A DNA stretch of 64,000 nucleotides from Actinomadura macrotermitis. GTDB taxonomy: Bacteria > Actinomycetota > Actinomycetes > Streptosporangiales > Streptosporangiaceae. Numbering within the stretch: the stretch's first letter is position 1; every line of letters begins with the position of its first letter. The stretch is from contig NZ_WEGH01000007.1 in NCBI RefSeq assembly GCF_009604375.1, positions 1-64,000 of the forward strand, written 5' to 3'. The notes beneath the pieces are model-generated. The model had not been told where the DNA came from. It saw only the letters and a program-made list of their open reading frames with translations, and did not search any database. Position numbers and translations under genes: made by a program. Positions 1 to 7,995 of the stretch are shown piece after piece.

Positions 1-234
<234 letters not shown>

Positions 235-388
235 ACACAACTTAGCAAGACGGTTTGAGCTGCGTGTTTGTTCGCGTCCCTGTGCGGTTCCCAGGAAACA
301 ACCGGGAACCCGCTATAATAGAATCTACTGAGCCTTGAGCTCGGACGAGACTTGCCGGTCTGGCTGTGAAGCCGACCTGGCGTTGATC

Positions 389-506
389 GTTCGGTGGTTT
401 TGGCGAAGGGGAAACACCCGGTCCCATCCCGAACCCGGAAGTTAAGCCCTTCAGCGCCGATGGTACTGCACGGGGGACCGTGTGGGAGAGTAGGACACCG
501 CCGGAC
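389..506 (+). rRNA. 5S rRNA
   Basis: This is a 118-base segment with typical actinobacterial 5S features: GTTCGGTGGTTTTGGCG at the 5' end, CCCATCCCGAACCCGGAAG in the loop B/C region, and GTAGGACACCGCCGGAC at the 3' end. The 5' and 3' ends can pair to form helix I. It lies about 155 bases after the 23S end, in the usual 23S-5S order. Ends are estimated by pairing and are probably good to 1-2 bases. Confidence 0.95.
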
Positions 507-519
507 TCATATTAAGAAA

Positions 520-548
520 GGGCCCCGCCACTTGTGGCGGGGCCCTTT
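520..548 (+). terminator. rrn operon intrinsic terminator
   Basis: A perfect 11-base stem (GGGCCCCGCCA / TGGCGGGGCCC) with a CTTG loop is followed by TTT, 13 bases after the 5S. This is a strong rho-independent terminator. It is also the first member of the tandem repeat series that follows. Confidence 0.93.
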
Positions 549-1360
549 CGCATTCCCGGAGAAGAATCACCTGTCCCATGGACGCAGCGCGTCCGAGTGA
601 TCTGAGCCGGCGTGTGATTGCGCCTGCCGGCGCGGGCGTGACCACGCTTTGACGGAGGCCCCGCCGGTCACTGGCAGGGCCTTTCACCTTCCCAGGGAAG
701 AGGAACCCGCATGCTGGCGTTGCGTGTCCCAGGTGATCAGCGTCGGTGTAGGGCTGCGCCTGCCGGCGCGGGCGTGACCACGCTTTGACGGAGGCTCCAT
801 CAGTTACTGGCAGCGCTTTTCGCGTTCCCGGGAAGAACGGGCTGGCGTCCGTGCTGCCGGTACGGGAGGGATCGTTCCTTGCCAAGGCCCGCCAGTGCCG
901 GCGGGCCTTTCGCATTCCCTGGAAAGAAGCACCCGGCGTGCCGATGCGGCGTGTCCCGGGTGATCAGAGCCGGTGTGGGACTGCGCCTGCCGGCGTGGGC
1001 ATGAACGCGCTTTGCTGGAGGCCCCGACGGTTGTTGGCGGCGCCTTTCGCTTTCCTGGGAAAGAGGTGCCAGGCTTGCCGGTGGGTTCTGCCTGGTTGAT
1101 CAGAGTTGGTGGATGTCCGAGCCCGCTGGTGCGGACGTGATCGCGCTCGACCGAAAGCTCTGCCGGCGACTGGCTCTGCCGGTGTGGCGTATCCGAGTGA
1201 TCAGAGCCGGCGCAGGGCTGCGCCTGCCGGCTTGGGCGTGACCACGCTGAGGGTCCGCTGGTCACTGGCAGGGCCTTTTGTATTCCCGGGGAAGAACCGA
1301 AGGTCTTGCCCTTGCGCCGGTGGATCAGCGTCATCAGCGCCTGCCGGCTCGGCGGCCACA
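520..1360 (+). repeat. Degenerate ~136-bp tandem repeat built on the rrn terminator
   Basis: Seven terminator-like hairpins begin at about 520, 657, 793, 884, 1019, 1155 and 1251, giving spacings of 137, 136, 91, 135, 136 and 96 bp. Each full unit has a GC-rich hairpin (GGCCCCGCC...GGCAGGGCC type), a CTTTCGCATTCCCGGGAAGA-like tail, a variable stretch, GTGATCAGAGCCGGTG, and a CGCCTGCCGGCGCGGGCGTG block (clear copies near 621, 757, 984 and 1221). The hairpin at 884-909 is perfect over 8 bp. The copy at 1155 has lost its T-rich tail. No conserved frame spans the units, so this looks like non-coding tandem amplification. I see nothing in the remaining 1361-1585. Confidence 0.85.
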
Positions 1361-1585
1361 CTCGGCGCTCCGAGTGGCGCGGTCACAGCGCACCACTCCG
1401 GTGGCGTAAGCCAAGGGCTGACACGTCAACGGCGGATCAGCACTGTAGAACAGCATGCGGAGCCTCTGGTCCGAGCGGTGGCACGCATCCTGGAGAAGGC
1501 GATGACGAACGCAAGGCTGAACGCTCCCTCGCCTTCGTCGGTATAGCCGCGCCCCTCATCGGCTACCGTCGGCCGGCCCTGCTGC

Positions 1586-1942
1586 TCAGGGTCTGAGCCG
1601 GTCCTCTTGCACATCGAAGCAGACCAGCCCCATGGACTCCGCCACCGCTGCCGCGTATGCCGACGCCTCCTCGGCCATGCTCCACCGCATGGGGAAGTAG
1701 ATCAGCGGTCCGCTCGCCTCGTTGATCAGCGGGCCGGTCGACCAGGGCGAGGTGTCCTCTTCGTCCTCGGTCAGGTCGCACCACCGCTCAAGCAGCGCGG
1801 CCACGTAGGCTGCGATGCGCTCGGACGGAGGCTCTTCCGTCTCGCCGCCGATGTAGCGGTCGTACAGGTTGCTGAAGACCAGCCCGGCGGACTTGTCATC
1901 CGCTGGCCTGTCGCCTTCCCAGACAGCCAGGTCATAAGACAT
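1586..1942 (-). CDS. Conserved hypothetical protein, 118 aa
   Basis: A small acidic soluble protein opening MSYDLAVWEGDRPADD, with the central motif SPWSTGPLINEASGPLIYFP. I have seen this pattern in a family of uncharacterised actinomycete proteins, but I know of no assigned function. No signal peptide or membrane segment is visible. It stands alone after the rRNA repeat array, with no operon partner on its strand. The ATG start is the first Met in frame and gives the family-like N-terminus. An immunity-protein-like fold is conceivable from size and acidity but is not supported by any motif. Confidence 0.75.
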   Translation of the reverse strand: MSYDLAVWEGDRPADDKSAGLVFSNLYDRYIGGETEEPPSERIAAYVAALLERWCDLTEDEEDTSPWSTGPLINEASGPLIYFPMRWSMAEEASAYAAAVAESMGLVCFDVQEDRLRP

Positions 1943-2494
1943 ACCCGGAGGCTCTCACGCCGCACTGACACTCATCCGGCCGTTCAGCAGCACGGACTTC
2001 GGCCAAAGGAAACGACGTCACAGGGGAGAAGGCTCTCCGGAAGTGCCGGACGCTTGCCGGTGCCCGTGGCCGAGCAACTGGAAGTCAGCGCCTCCTCCAG
2101 CCAAGCGGTGTACTCGAGCGGCGAAGGCGATGCTCGGCCAGGAGTGGTGACATGAGGAGCGTGCTGTGGGGGTCTCTGGCCAGGCCAACACCAATGTTCT
2201 TGATCAGGTGCCGGAGGCGAGGGCCTGGAGCCGGCGGGCTTAGGCGCTGAAGTATTGGACCCAGTGCCGGATGGAAGAGCCGATCAGGTACGGGATACGC
2301 GCCGGTGCCGCGGCGTTGCGGCGCCGTCTGGATGACCGTCGCCGGGATGACCCCGCGAAGGTGCCCTACGCACCGCGCGAAGCGGCCGGCCACGTGGCCA
2401 CAAAGCCCATAGATCCCACCAGCACTGGTCGCACGCGGTCAACCTCGCTCGATGGACGGCGGAGTCCTTTCATCAGTCCCGCAGCATCGCCCTC
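1943..2494. other. Intergenic region without a convincing gene
   Basis: This is about 550 bases between the hypothetical gene and the DUF6221-like gene. Short frames exist on both strands, for example around 2271-2513 (+) and 2085-2393 (-), but none has a good ribosome binding site or a recognisable domain. The stretch may contain eroded coding sequence. I could not identify a parent gene, an inverted repeat pair or a transposase motif. Confidence 0.5.
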
Positions 2495-3202
2495 ATGTTC
2501 AGCTCGGGCATGATCGGCTGGAAAGCTCTACCGTACGTCCGTCGGCTCGTGCCGTTCTCGCCGGCTCTGCGTGCCTGGGAGCGCCCATTGAACGTCATCG
2601 AGAGGTTCCTTGACCGGCAGCTCGCCGAGGATGCCAAGTACGGCGGGCGAATGGACCTGGATGAGTGCCCTCCGCTGCCGCGGGCGCTCGGGTGCCATCT
2701 GCGCGCCTGCGCTCGGAGCTCGACCGCCTGGGCTCGCGCCGGCCGGGAGATCCGGGTCTGCTGCGCCCAGCGTCCCGTGTTCCTGCGGCTGATGGCTTAC
2801 GTGTACGCCGGGATGTCCGGCTACCGGCCCGCGTGGCGGCCGGACTTCGCCGGAGGCCCTGCTCCCGCCGATCCCGTCGTCGATCTTCTGCTGGAGCGGT
2901 GGCGTGACCAGGAGCGCCTGGCCCGTGAGGCCGCCGAGGAAGCCGGCCTGGATTTCGCCTGGCGGGAGGTGGAGCGTCAGGACGGCCAGGGCCTGGTCAT
3001 CGACGGTGCCGGTCGTCCGCTGTGGGAGACCGCCGTCTATCCGGAGGACGGCTTTGCGATCTCCCGCTACGGTCCCGGCCGGGTTCTCCGGGAACTGGCG
3101 GTCCGGCGCGAGATGCTGGCGGGCCTCGATCTCTCCGCCGAGAACGATCAGGTTGTCCTCCGCCTCCTCGCCGAGCCGTCCGAGGCCCGGGGCGCTAGGT
3201 GA
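2495..3202 (+). CDS. DUF6221-like protein, apparently rearranged
   Basis: The 235-residue product looks like two incomplete copies of a DUF6221-type domain. Residues about 33-50 (VIERFLDRQLAEDAK) resemble a DUF6221 N-terminus. Residues 96-116 (FLRLMAYVYAGMSGYRPAWR) resemble its C-terminus. Residues 125-225 then resemble a second copy, from VVDLLLERWRDQERLAREAA through the ISRYGPGRVLRELAVRREML core, which ends early at VVLRLLAEPSE. The linker at 65-85 is Arg/Ala/Ser-rich and may be out-of-frame sequence. The start is uncertain: the ATG has no clear ribosome site and TTG at 2588 is possible. It ends 8 bases inside the convergent regulator gene. It could be a pseudogene fusion. Confidence 0.55.
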   Translation: MFSSGMIGWKALPYVRRLVPFSPALRAWERPLNVIERFLDRQLAEDAKYGGRMDLDECPPLPRALGCHLRACARSSTAWARAGREIRVCCAQRPVFLRLMAYVYAGMSGYRPAWRPDFAGGPAPADPVVDLLLERWRDQERLAREAAEEAGLDFAWREVERQDGQGLVIDGAGRPLWETAVYPEDGFAISRYGPGRVLRELAVRREMLAGLDLSAENDQVVLRLLAEPSEARGAR

Positions 3203-3851
3203 CCAGGCCGTTGCGGTAGGCGTAGACGACGGCCTGCACGCGGTCGCGCAGGTCGAGCTTGGTGAGGATGCGCGACACGTAGGTCTTGACGGTCTCCTGG
3301 CTGAGCACCAGTACCGCGGCGATCTCGCTGTTGGACAGGCCGTCGGCGATGAGGCGCAGCACCTCCAGTTCCCGGGGCGTCAGCGCGCCGGCGGCCGGGG
3401 GCCCGGCGGGGCGGATCCGTGCCGCGTACCGGCCGACGAGCTGCCGGGTCACCTCGGGTGCGAGCAGCGCGGCGCCGCTCGCGACGGTGCGGATGCCGTG
3501 GAGGAGCTGCGCGGGCGGGGCGTCCTTGAGCAGGAAGCCGCTCGCGCCCGCGCGCAGCGCCTCGTAGACGTACTCGTCCAGGTTGAACGTCGTCACCACG
3601 AGCACCTTGACCGGGTCCGGCACACCGGCGCCGGCCAGCAGGCGGGTCGCGGCGATGCCGTCGAGCACCGGCATCCGCACGTCCATCACCACGATGTCGG
3701 GGTTCAGCCGGCGGGCCAGGTCCACCGCGGCGCGCCCGTCCCCGCACTCGCCCACCACCGCCAGGTCGGGCTGGGCGTCGATGATCGTCGCGAAGCCGGT
3801 GCGGATCAGCGCCTGGTCGTCGCAGACCAGCACCCGCACCGGAGCGGTCAC
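3195..3851 (-). CDS. NarL/LuxR-family response regulator
   Basis: A 218-residue two-domain regulator. The receiver domain (about 5-120) has the acidic pair D11-D12, the phospho-acceptor D57 in VVMDVRMP, a Thr in LVVTTF and K107 in FLLKDAPP. The LuxR helix-turn-helix (about 150-210) carries LTPRELEVLRLIADGLSNSE and the recognition helix VKTYVSRILTKL. It is translationally coupled to the upstream histidine kinase by an ATGA overlap, so the two are a cognate pair. Targets are unknown; autoregulation of the protease-kinase-regulator operon is likely by analogy with similar systems. Confidence 0.95.
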   Translation of the reverse strand: MTAPVRVLVCDDQALIRTGFATIIDAQPDLAVVGECGDGRAAVDLARRLNPDIVVMDVRMPVLDGIAATRLLAGAGVPDPVKVLVVTTFNLDEYVYEALRAGASGFLLKDAPPAQLLHGIRTVASGAALLAPEVTRQLVGRYAARIRPAGPPAAGALTPRELEVLRLIADGLSNSEIAAVLVLSQETVKTYVSRILTKLDLRDRVQAVVYAYRNGLVT

Positions 3852-5014
3852 ACCGGGCTCCCCGCGGGGATGCGCGCCCGTACGACGAAGCCGCCGTCGG
3901 GTCGGCCGGCCGCGCTGAACTCGCCGCCCAGGGCGCCGACCCGTTCACCGAGCCCGGCCAGGCCCCGCCCGCTTCCGGCGGGGGAGCCGGGCCGGTCCGC
4001 GGGGCCGTCGGTCCCGACCTCCACGGTGATCTCCTTCTCGGCGTAGCGCACCCGGGTGACGGTGCGGTTGCCGTGGGCGTGCTTGAGGGCGTTGGTCAGG
4101 GCTTCCTGCACGACGCGGTAGGCCACGAACTCGGCGCTGCCGGCGGACTCCGCCGGCTCGCCCTCCTCGGTGAACTCCACCGGCTGCCCGGCCAGGCGGG
4201 TCTGCTCCACCAGCGTGCGGAGGTCGCCGGTGGACGGCAGCATGGCGTGGCCCTCGCGCGTGGTGCCGTGGCCGGGGTCGAGCAGGTCGAGCAGGTGCCG
4301 CAGGTCGGCGATGGCCCGCCGGCCGGTGCCGGTGATGGCGCTCAAGGTCTCGTCGAGGCGGTCGGGCACGGCGGTCAGGTACCGTGCCGCCTCGGCCTGC
4401 ACCACCATCGCCGTCACGTGGTGGGTCACGACGTCGTGGAGTTCGCGGGCGATGCGGGTGCGTTCGGCGGCGCGGGCGGCCTCGGCGAGGCGGATCCGGC
4501 GTTCGGCCTCGGCGGTCCGCGTGGAACGCAGCCAGGACCCGATGACCCAGATGACGGCCAGCCCCAGGTAGAACGTCACGTAGCCGTCCAGCCGCTCGGC
4601 GCCGCCGAGCCGGTCGAGCGCGACCGCCAGTGGCACGTACGCGGCGGACAGGACGATCACGGTGATACGCCGGTGGTGGGCCAGGTGGGCGCCCGCGCTC
4701 AGCAGTGCGAGGGGCAGCGCGGTCCCCGCGACCATGTGGTAGCCGCGGAGTTCCGCGCTGACGAAACCGAGCGATACCAGGGCGAGGCACACGGCCGGCC
4801 ACCGCCGTCGCACGGCGAGCGGAGCGCACAGGAGAGCGAACGCCACGATCGCCGCCGCGTCGAAGGGACGGGCCGGGAGTTCGCCGACCTGCGTCTCGTG
4901 GCCGCGGAACACCGGCAGGAACGAGGTGACGGCGACCAGCAGCGCGAGCGGGAGGTCCCGGACCGTCACGTCCCACCGCCGCCACCGGGCCGGGGCCCGT
5001 CGCAGATCGATCAC
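3848..5014 (-). CDS. NarL-type sensor histidine kinase
   Basis: A 388-residue membrane kinase. The N-terminal half has five or six hydrophobic segments (about 22-36, 52-66, 74-86, 93-110, 117-133, 145-162) with short loops and no large extracellular sensor. A HisKA_3 dimerisation helix follows, with phospho-acceptor H193 in RIARELHDVVTHHVTAM. The HATPase domain shows the N box EALTNALKHAHG and the G-rich GRGLAGLGERVGALGG near the C-terminus. It overlaps the response regulator downstream and the CPBP protease upstream by 4 bases each, giving a tightly coupled three-gene operon. The signal is unknown; membrane or envelope state is the usual suggestion for such loop-poor sensors. Confidence 0.94.
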   Translation of the reverse strand: MIDLRRAPARWRRWDVTVRDLPLALLVAVTSFLPVFRGHETQVGELPARPFDAAAIVAFALLCAPLAVRRRWPAVCLALVSLGFVSAELRGYHMVAGTALPLALLSAGAHLAHHRRITVIVLSAAYVPLAVALDRLGGAERLDGYVTFYLGLAVIWVIGSWLRSTRTAEAERRIRLAEAARAAERTRIARELHDVVTHHVTAMVVQAEAARYLTAVPDRLDETLSAITGTGRRAIADLRHLLDLLDPGHGTTREGHAMLPSTGDLRTLVEQTRLAGQPVEFTEEGEPAESAGSAEFVAYRVVQEALTNALKHAHGNRTVTRVRYAEKEITVEVGTDGPADRPGSPAGSGRGLAGLGERVGALGGEFSAAGRPDGGFVVRARIPAGSPV

Positions 5015-5844
5015 CGGGCAAGGCTAGCGGGCACGGCGGCGGAGGCGCGGCGCCCGCGGGGGACCAGGTTGCCCCGCCGGCGGGCCAGCCACATGAACGC
5101 GATCGTCAGCAGGACGCCGAACACGACCGTGTACGGGCTCGCCTCCGGTCCGAACCGGCCGCCGGTGAACAGCTCCGGGCCGGACATCACGCCGCGCAGG
5201 AGCCCCTCCGACTTGCCGTTGCCCGACACCGCGGCACCGAAGACGCCGGCCTCGGCGAAGTTCCAGCCGAAGTGCAGGCCGATCGGCACCCAGAGGCTGC
5301 GGGTGGCGGCGTAGGCGGCGGCGAGCGCCCCGCCGGCCGAGACCGCGATGGCGACCGCGCCCCACAGGGTGGCGTCGGGGTTGAGCATGTGCCACAGGCC
5401 GAACAGCACGCTGGTCAGCACCAGCGACGCCCAGGTGCCGAGGCGTTCCTCGATGAGCCGGAACAGGACGCCGCGGAACATCAGCTCTTCCGTCACGGAG
5501 GCGGCGGCCATGAAACCGAACAGGCCGACCGGGCCGGCCACCGTCCCGAACCCGTCGATCCGGTAACCGCCGAGGAAGGCGATGTTCCCGATGACGGCCG
5601 CGAACCACCCGGCACCGATCAGCACCCCCAGCAGGGTGCGGGGAACGGCGCCTTTGACGGCGACCTCGGCCGGTGCCCGGTGTTCGGACCACCGCACCAT
5701 CCGGGCATAGACGAACACCGCGAGCGCGGCCGTCACGACACCGATGACCAGGCTCAGAAGCGCGTTTCCTTTCACCGTCACGACGACCTGGCCGCCGACG
5801 AAAGCGACCGCCACGACGGGCAGGAGCTGTTTCAACAAACGCAT
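5011..5844 (-). CDS. CPBP-family intramembrane metalloprotease
   Basis: A 277-residue multi-spanning protein with the CPBP (Abi, CAAX-protease-like) signatures: the EE-R motif in SVTEELMFRGVLFRL, FGLWHML in the next helix, and GLHFGWNFAE. About seven to eight transmembrane helices are expected. It is the first gene of the operon, read from AGGGAG seven bases before the ATG, and is coupled by an ATGA overlap to the sensor kinase. Coupling suggests that the protease works on, or is regulated with, the two-component signal. Family members act in CAAX processing, bacteriocin immunity or regulated proteolysis; which applies here cannot be read from the sequence. Confidence 0.92.
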   Translation of the reverse strand: MRLLKQLLPVVAVAFVGGQVVVTVKGNALLSLVIGVVTAALAVFVYARMVRWSEHRAPAEVAVKGAVPRTLLGVLIGAGWFAAVIGNIAFLGGYRIDGFGTVAGPVGLFGFMAAASVTEELMFRGVLFRLIEERLGTWASLVLTSVLFGLWHMLNPDATLWGAVAIAVSAGGALAAAYAATRSLWVPIGLHFGWNFAEAGVFGAAVSGNGKSEGLLRGVMSGPELFTGGRFGPEASPYTVVFGVLLTIAFMWLARRRGNLVPRGRRASAAVPASLAR

Positions 5845-6066
5845 GCCGACTCCCTGCGAGATTCCGCGGCCTGATCACCGCGGCCGGGAAGAACGCTAGG
5901 GAACCGGCGTAGCCGCGATCTTCCCCGCAGGGAGGACATTCACGTGTAGCTCGCATGGGGGACAGGACCGGCCCGCGGGCCTTCGCCGCACAGCACGGCG
6001 GATGTCTCCGCGGGGTGTGTGGAACGGCCAGGTGCCATGCCTCTTCGGCCGTCCACAGGCTTCAGG

Positions 6067-6654
6067 TCACGGGCGGCGGATGCGGTAGCGCATGTGCATG
6101 ACGTGCCGCGTGAGATCCTCGGTCCTCGGAGTGGTCAACCGGCGGACCGCCTCGAGCTCGATGTGCTCGGCGGGCAGGTGGTCGAACAGCTTCCGCCCCT
6201 GCCCGAGCAGGACCGGTACGACGTGCAGTTCCAGTTCGTCGAGCTGCCCGGCTCGCAGCAGCGCCTGCGCCGCCCCGGCGCCGTGCACCATCACGTCGCC
6301 GTCTCCGGCCGCCGCGCGGGCCTGCGCCGCGCACTCGTGCACGTCGGTGACATAGCGGACGCTGCCCGGTGGCGGGTCGTCCGGGACGGCGCGGGTCAGG
6401 ACGAAGATCGGGACACCGTCGTGATGGTCGCCCTGCCAGCGGCCGGCGTGTTCGTAGGTGCGGCGGCCGGAGATGACGGCGCGGGTGGCCAGCGCCTCGG
6501 CGTACACCTGTCCGCTCGGGCCCGGGTCGTTGCGCTGGTCGAGCCAGTCGAAAAGGCGGAACCCGCCGATGCCCATCGGGTTGTCCGGGCCGTCCTGCGG
6601 CCCGGTGACGTAGCCGTCCAGGGACATGGTCATGTACAGGCGGATGAGTGCCAT
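6067..6654 (-). CDS. Dihydrofolate-reductase-like / RibD C-terminal family protein
   Basis: A 195-residue soluble protein of the RibD_C (YyaP/YwjB-like) family: MSLDGYVTGP at the N-terminus, VISGRRTYEHAG, the core GDHHDGVPIFVLTR, and DELELHVVPVLLGQGRKLFD near the end. Family members bind NADPH-like cofactors but most lack an assigned reaction. It begins 4 bases after the stop of a paralogue with the same GDHHDGVPIFVL block, so the pair arose by tandem duplication and is co-transcribed. No DNA-binding or secretion signals are visible. Confidence 0.92.
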   Translation of the reverse strand: MALIRLYMTMSLDGYVTGPQDGPDNPMGIGGFRLFDWLDQRNDPGPSGQVYAEALATRAVISGRRTYEHAGRWQGDHHDGVPIFVLTRAVPDDPPPGSVRYVTDVHECAAQARAAAGDGDVMVHGAGAAQALLRAGQLDELELHVVPVLLGQGRKLFDHLPAEHIELEAVRRLTTPRTEDLTRHVMHMRYRIRRP

Positions 6655-6658
6655 CGTC

Positions 6659-7258
6659 TCAGCCCGCCGCTCTCACGCGGTAGCGCAGGTGCGCCACGCC
6701 CGGCCCGTCCACGGCGCGGAGCAGTTCGAGTTCGAGGTGGTCGGGCGGCATGTCCGCGAAGAGCGGTTCGCCCTGCCCGAGCAGGACCGGAACCAGGTGG
6801 ATCTGCAGTTCGTCGAGTACCCCGGCGGCGAGTGCCGACCGGGCGGTGCGGGCCCCGTGGACCAGGACGTCCTTGCCGCCGGCCGCGTCCTTGGCCAGGC
6901 TCACCGCGGCCGTGACGTCGCCCGTGTAGGTGACCCCGGGCCATCGCAGGCCGGGATCGGGCGGGCGGCGGCTCAGCACGAAGATCGGTACGCCGTCGTG
7001 GTGGTCGCCGCCCCAGCCGCCGGCGAGCTCGAACGTCCGCCGGCCGACGACGACCGCCCCGGTGGCCATGGCCTCGTCCATGATCTCGCGGTTCACGCCT
7101 GCCGAGCGGTCGCCTGCCCGGTGCTCGGCGTCGCCGTCCGGCAGAAACCACTCATGCAGCCGCTGCCCTCCGTCGCCGAGGCCGTTGCCCGGCGCCGCGT
7201 TCGGTCCGGCGATGAACCCGTCCACCGACATCGACATGTACAGCACGGTCTTACTCAT
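6659..7258 (-). CDS. Dihydrofolate-reductase-like / RibD C-terminal family protein (paralogue)
   Basis: A 199-residue member of the RibD_C reductase family. Visible motifs are MSMSVDGFIAGPN, VVVGRRTFELAGGWGGDHHD, GVPIFVLSRR, and LDELQIHLVPVLLGQGEPLF. It sits between the YceI gene (about 40 bases upstream) and the second reductase-like gene (4 bases downstream), all on one strand. I chose the second ATG because GGATGGGGAAC lies directly before it; an ATG three codons upstream is possible. The reaction is unknown. It is expected to be cytoplasmic. Confidence 0.92.
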   Translation of the reverse strand: MSKTVLYMSMSVDGFIAGPNAAPGNGLGDGGQRLHEWFLPDGDAEHRAGDRSAGVNREIMDEAMATGAVVVGRRTFELAGGWGGDHHDGVPIFVLSRRPPDPGLRWPGVTYTGDVTAAVSLAKDAAGGKDVLVHGARTARSALAAGVLDELQIHLVPVLLGQGEPLFADMPPDHLELELLRAVDGPGVAHLRYRVRAAG

Positions 7259-7300
7259 GTTCCCCATCCTTTCGATACGCGCGGCGGTGTGCCGGAACGG

Positions 7301-7858
7301 TCATCGCGGGTCCGGTCCGGCGCTGGTGAACTCGATCTCGATGGCGATCTCGATGGCGTCGGCGACCACGGCGCCGCCGACGCCGAAGCCGAGCCGGATG
7401 TCGACGCCGAACGCGGCGCGGCTGATGGTGGTGGTCGCCGAGAACCCGGTGCGCCGCACGCCGGACGGGTCGTCGACCACGCCGAGGAACTCGGCCTCCA
7501 GCTCGACGGTCCTGGTGACACCGTGCAGGGTCAGCTCGCCCGCCAGGACGAAGGTCTCGCCGTCGAAGCCGCGGACCTCGGTCGAGGTGAACTCGATCTG
7601 GGGATGGTTCGCCACGTCCAGGAAGTCGGCGGACGCGATGTGCCGGTCCCGCTGCCGGTTTCCGGTGTCCACCGAGGCGGGATCGATGAGGGCGGTCACC
7701 CGGCCGCCGTCGTCGCCGACGGTCAGCGCGGCCGAGGCGAGCGCGAACCTTCCCCTGACCTTGCCGACGCCCATGTGGCGGACCTTGAACGAGACGTCGG
7801 AATGGACGGGGTCACCGACCCAGGTGCCCGCGGTGAGGACGGAATCGACGGCGATCAT
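7301..7858 (-). CDS. YceI-family lipid-binding-like protein
   Basis: A 185-residue protein with the YceI beta-barrel pattern: GTWVGDPVHSDVSFKVRHMGVGKVRGRF at the start, IDPASVDTGNRQRDRHI, FLDVANHPQIEFTST, LAGELTLHGVTRTVELEAEF, and FGVDIRLGFGVGGAVVADAI at the end. YceI proteins bind polyisoprenoid-like lipids. This one has no signal peptide and should be cytoplasmic, as is usual for actinomycete homologues. It heads a three-gene operon with the two RibD_C-like genes and diverges from a LuxR regulator. The ATG follows AGAGGGAG at about 12 bases. Confidence 0.93.
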   Translation of the reverse strand: MIAVDSVLTAGTWVGDPVHSDVSFKVRHMGVGKVRGRFALASAALTVGDDGGRVTALIDPASVDTGNRQRDRHIASADFLDVANHPQIEFTSTEVRGFDGETFVLAGELTLHGVTRTVELEAEFLGVVDDPSGVRRTGFSATTTISRAAFGVDIRLGFGVGGAVVADAIEIAIEIEFTSAGPDPR

Positions 7859-7947
7859 GTGGTGAGGGCTCCCTCTGCGCGGCCCGGCCTGCCGGACGGG
7901 CACCGATGTGTGCGTCCAGCATGCGAGACCGCCGGGCCGGGTTGTAT

Positions 7948-7961
7948 CCCAGATTTCTGGG
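7948..7961. promoter_or_regulatory. Inverted repeat in the divergent YceI / LuxR promoter region
   Basis: The palindrome CCCAGATTTCTGGG (6-bp arms, 2-bp centre) lies midway between two divergent starts. It is 20 bases upstream of the -10 of the LuxR gene and 90 bases from the YceI start. Its position suggests an operator shared by both units, possibly bound by the LuxR protein itself. Confidence 0.55.
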
Positions 7962-7981
7962 AAAGCCGCCGCCGATCGCCA

Positions 7982-7995
7982 TAAACTCCCGATCG
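7982..7995 (+). promoter_or_regulatory. Leaderless promoter -10 element of the LuxR gene
   Basis: TAAACT fits the actinobacterial TANNNT -10 pattern. It ends 7 bases before the GTG start, the spacing expected when transcription begins at the start codon. No Shine-Dalgarno sequence is present, which decides the GTG at 7995 over upstream in-frame starts. Confidence 0.55.

Noticed and set aside
520..1360. A CRISPR array or tRNA cluster after the rRNA genes
   Set aside because: The repeats are long, degenerate and hairpin-based with no uniform spacers. No cloverleaf or T-loop GTTCGAATC-type sequence was found.
2085..2393. A 102-residue minus-strand frame that might be an insertion-sequence remnant
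   Set aside because: No transposase motif, terminal inverted repeats or target duplication could be found, and there is no ribosome site.
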